Assembly: GCF_002079055.1 (NCBI RefSeq)
Contig: NC_047500.1
Location: forward strand, 372,001-436,000
Length of the DNA stretch: 64,000 nt
Source of the DNA: Saccharomyces paradoxus
Taxonomy: Eukaryota; Ascomycota; Saccharomycetes; Saccharomycetales; Saccharomycetaceae
Direction: 5' to 3'
A model generated the notes under the pieces. It was not told the origin of the DNA, made no database searches, and was given only the letters and a program-made list of their open reading frames with translations. Positions 61,319-64,000 of the stretch are shown here, piece by piece; position 1 is the first letter of the stretch, and every line of letters begins with the position of its first letter. Made by a program: the position numbers and the translations under genes.

Positions 61319-63460
61319 ATGATCAAGAACAATGGAGATGGTGAGCACCTTGGGGTCCGAAGAAATGGAAATTTAAGGCACCCCTCCAACAATATGAAAA
61401 TTCCCAGGAGAGCTCAATCAACAGTTCTTAATTCAAATCCGTTTTCTGGTAGGAAGTACTCGATGTCTACTTTGACGCCGAGGGATATATGTCGAAGCGT
61501 TGACTCTAGAGTATTTGTGGATATGTCATCGCCCAATTTTCAAACCCTCGAGGATCCTCACAGGGATGAGATCATAAATAGTGTACGACTCAACTACTTA
61601 AACAGCAGCAAAAGAAGTTCCGTCTCTCATGGGCATGAAGTAAATCCCAGGGTTAATCCGGCCAAAAATTCTTCAGCAAGTACTATAGCCGCAGCAAATA
61701 TAGATAGTGATGAGGATGAGAGTAATTTGAACAGCGCTGGAGGCGACATAACGCATGATATTTACAAGTTGGTTAAAGCAGAGGATCCTAAACGACTCAG
61801 ACGTCCTCGGTCTATGGAAAATGTAACTTCTAAGATTGAGCATCACACTAAATTGTCATCAGCAAGTGGATTGAATGTCCCCGGTGGCTTCAGAAGGGAA
61901 TTTATTGTCAACAAAAAGAGACAAGAACATCAATTAAATGATTCCGCTAGCTCAGACTTTACTTCACATGAAAGTGATTCAATTAACCAGCCATCTTCAT
62001 CTTCTGACCAAGATATTGATAAGGTCCCCTTTTTAACAAGGAACTTCTTGGAATTTTTATACGTGTTTGGGCATTTTGCTGGTGAATCTTTTGAGGATGA
62101 TTTTATCCCTGATAGCTCAAACATGATGATACGCGGAGAAGATGAAAGGAGTGCATTGCTATCTCGGCCTGACCATATGAAGGTGTTGCCTTCAGCCAAG
62201 GGTACAACTTCGACAAAGAAGGTTTTTTTGATATTGCTCAAATCTTTTATCGGAACAGGCGTTTTATTTTTACCCAATGCATTTCATAATGGTGGTTTGT
62301 TTTTCTCAGTAAGTATGCTGGCGTTTTTTGGGGTTTATTCATATTGGTGCTACTATATATTGGTACAGGCCAAATCTTCATGTGGCGTATCCTCCTTTGG
62401 TGATATTGGGTTGAAGTTGTATGGACCTTGGATGAAAATAATTATTCTTTTTTCCCTGGTAATAACACAAGTTGGGTTCTCTGGAGCTTATATGATATTT
62501 ACTGCAAAAAATTTGCAAGCTTTTCTTAATAACGTGTTTCATGTGGGCGTTCTACCTTTATCTTACCTGATGGTGTTTCAAACGATCATTTTTATTCCGC
62601 TTTCATTTATTAGAAACATTTCCAAATTGTCACTACCTTCTTTACTAGCGAATTTTTTTATCATGGCTGGTTTAGTCATAGTCATTATCTTTACAGCCAA
62701 AAGGTTGTTTTTCGATCTGAAGGCGACCCCAGCAATGGGGGTCGTATACGGTTTAAATGTAGATCGTTGGACGCTGTTTATCGGAACAGCAATATTTGCT
62801 TTCGAAGGAATTGGGTTAATTATTCCGGTTCAAGACTCAATGAGGAATCCTGAGAAATTTCCTTTGGTACTTGCTTTGGTTATTTTAACGGCCACAATAC
62901 TTTTCATTTCCATAGCTACATTGGGGTACCTAGCATACGGCTCAAATGTTAAAACAGTTATTCTTTTGAACTTGCCTCAAAGTAACATTTTCGTAAATTT
63001 AATCCAATTGTTCTATTCCATTGCAATTATGTTGTCTACGCCTTTACAGTTATTTCCAGCTATCAAGATTATTGAAAATAAATTTTTTCCTAAATTCACT
63101 AAAATATATGTCAAGCACGATGACTTAACAACAAGAGTCGAATTACGTCCCAACTCAGGAAAGCTAAACTGGAAGATAAAATGGCTGAAGAACTTTATAC
63201 GTTCAATTATCGTAATTATCGTTGTAGCAATTGCTTATTTTGGATCCGATAATTTAGACAAGTTTGTTTCAGTGATAGGATCTCTCGCCTGTATTCCTTT
63301 GGTATATATATACCCATCAATGTTGCATTTGCGAGGCAATAGTCTTCCAGAGACTAAAGGGGAATTTTGGAGGTTCAAACCAATGTTGGATACCATTTTA
63401 ATTTTTTTTGGCATAGCAAGCATGCTCTATACGTCTTATCAAAGTATTTTTGGTGTCTAG
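61319..63460 (+). CDS. AVT4: Vacuolar amino-acid exporter Avt4
   Basis: A 713-residue amino acid/auxin permease-family transporter, the S. cerevisiae length. It exports neutral and some basic amino acids from the vacuole to the cytosol, important during nitrogen starvation. The first 290 residues are a long hydrophilic Ser-rich region with likely phosphorylation sites. About 11 membrane segments run from roughly 300 to 710, starting with FLILLKSFIGTGVLFLP, the family signature in the first helix. The paralog is AVT3. An inverted GATA pair in the promoter fits nitrogen control. Confidence 0.97.
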   Translation: MIKNNGDGEHLGVRRNGNLRHPSNNMKIPRRAQSTVLNSNPFSGRKYSMSTLTPRDICRSVDSRVFVDMSSPNFQTLEDPHRDEIINSVRLNYLNSSKRSSVSHGHEVNPRVNPAKNSSASTIAAANIDSDEDESNLNSAGGDITHDIYKLVKAEDPKRLRRPRSMENVTSKIEHHTKLSSASGLNVPGGFRREFIVNKKRQEHQLNDSASSDFTSHESDSINQPSSSSDQDIDKVPFLTRNFLEFLYVFGHFAGESFEDDFIPDSSNMMIRGEDERSALLSRPDHMKVLPSAKGTTSTKKVFLILLKSFIGTGVLFLPNAFHNGGLFFSVSMLAFFGVYSYWCYYILVQAKSSCGVSSFGDIGLKLYGPWMKIIILFSLVITQVGFSGAYMIFTAKNLQAFLNNVFHVGVLPLSYLMVFQTIIFIPLSFIRNISKLSLPSLLANFFIMAGLVIVIIFTAKRLFFDLKATPAMGVVYGLNVDRWTLFIGTAIFAFEGIGLIIPVQDSMRNPEKFPLVLALVILTATILFISIATLGYLAYGSNVKTVILLNLPQSNIFVNLIQLFYSIAIMLSTPLQLFPAIKIIENKFFPKFTKIYVKHDDLTTRVELRPNSGKLNWKIKWLKNFIRSIIVIIVVAIAYFGSDNLDKFVSVIGSLACIPLVYIYPSMLHLRGNSLPETKGEFWRFKPMLDTILIFFGIASMLYTSYQSIFGV

Positions 63461-63930
63461 ACGATATACATCGTTACTTCATAAGGATTCGTTTGAGAAT
63501 CGAGGAACGTTATTTCGCTATGGGCAGGCGCGGTTGCAAGCGTCCCTTACTTAAGTTTATATAGACAAGAACCGCTAGGTCACAGTATCATTCGCACAAG
63601 ATCATATAGCAGGTAAAAACACTAAAAGCATTACTCCTATATTAATATTTAATGTTTCATGCACGGCTAGTAGGCACTGAGCATGTCTAAATATATATTC
63701 TGCCGTTTTTAATATTTTATTATCAAGTTCAAGAATGGCAGAAATTTATTTTTTTTCCAATCTGCGAATGAGCTTGATCCGATTCCTCCGCTGAATGCCC
63801 GGACAACCTCTTAGAAATTTTGATTGTATCAAGGAGTAGCGTTGGTTGATATGAGTGAGACAGTTTCATGATCAAAACAAGTAGTTAAACGCCAGAATCA
63901 ACTATAGTATTTACTAGTACAGCTTCAAGA
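63461..63930. other. AVT4-MIC27 intergenic region
   Basis: A 470-bp gap holding the AVT4 3' end (TATATA near 63552 and 63692) and the MIC27 promoter. No RNA gene or reading frame is supported. I looked for LTR remnants and saw none. Confidence 0.5.
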
Positions 63931-64000
63931 ATGGTAAATTTCTACGATGACGTGAGCGAATCGAATTCGAATGATGAATTCCCTTTGATACCCGTTGTGT
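63931..64000 (+). CDS. MIC27: Mic27 (Aim37), MICOS subunit, 5' end only
   Basis: The window ends after 23 codons. The visible N terminus reads MVNFYDD, then an acidic Ser/Asn stretch, then EFPLIPVV, matching the start of S. cerevisiae Mic27, a MICOS component with an apolipoprotein-O-like domain that helps shape cristae junctions. The position next to AVT4 agrees with YNL100W. Four of the 23 residues differ from the S. cerevisiae sequence I recall. Confidence 0.88.
   Translation, partial: MVNFYDDVSESNSNDEFPLIPVV

Overview
This is a stretch of budding-yeast nuclear chromosome from the Saccharomyces sensu stricto group. Gene order, strand and encoded proteins match the S. cerevisiae chromosome XIV left-arm block from YNL133C (FYV6) to YNL100W (MIC27). 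Supporting traits are compact intron-poor genes, GTATGT/TACTAAC splice signals, Q- and N-rich homopolymers and yeast promoter motifs. Many proteins differ from the S. cerevisiae sequences I remember by scattered substitutions and small length changes, for example Dcp2 980 versus about 970 aa and Met4 679 versus 672 aa. I therefore read it as a close relative or diverged strain, and I cannot name the species without an alignment.

Layout, left to right: promoter of an off-window gene; FYV6 (-); intron-containing tRNA-Phe (+); KRE33 (+); TOM22 (+); CPT1 (-, spliced); NRK1, TEP1, FAR11 and SPC98 (+); ESBP6 (-); NAF1 and NMA111 (+); mitochondrial ribosomal protein bL35m (-); TOM70 (-); NCS2 (+); DCP2 (-); MLS1 and DMA2 (+); the YNL115C ortholog (-); RPC19 (+); DBP2 (+, 1,004-nt intron); CYB5, NOP15 and the YNL108C ortholog (-); YAF9 (+); INP52 and LEU4 (-); MET4, POL1 and AVT4 (+); and the first 23 codons of MIC27 (+). 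There are 30 protein-coding genes (one partial) and one tRNA gene. I saw no transposon, LTR remnant, CRISPR array or horizontally acquired block.

The genes do not form one pathway, but themes recur. Ribosome biogenesis (KRE33, NAF1, RPC19, DBP2, NOP15) is marked by RRPE and/or PAC promoter motifs in front of all five genes. Mitochondrial import and translation is represented by TOM22, TOM70 and bL35m. Metabolic genes carry recognisable regulatory sites: UAS-INO at CPT1, two CSREs at MLS1, Gcn4 and Leu3-like sites at LEU4, inverted GATA sites at AVT4 and two MluI cell-cycle boxes at POL1.

No new multi-gene system is evident. The observations most worth following are: a 49-bp compound dyad with two E-boxes around an inverted CACCCG/CGGGTG pair between LEU4 and MET4; a duplicated short-linear-motif module in the Dcp2 tail; a catalytically degenerate second HtrA module in Nma111 with exactly kept spacing; an Asp at the nucleophile elbow of the uncharacterised membrane hydrolase-like YNL115C protein; the large DBP2 intron that splits helicase motif V; a perfect 10-bp inverted repeat in the ESBP6/NAF1 promoter; and a hairpin plus T-tract after NAF1.
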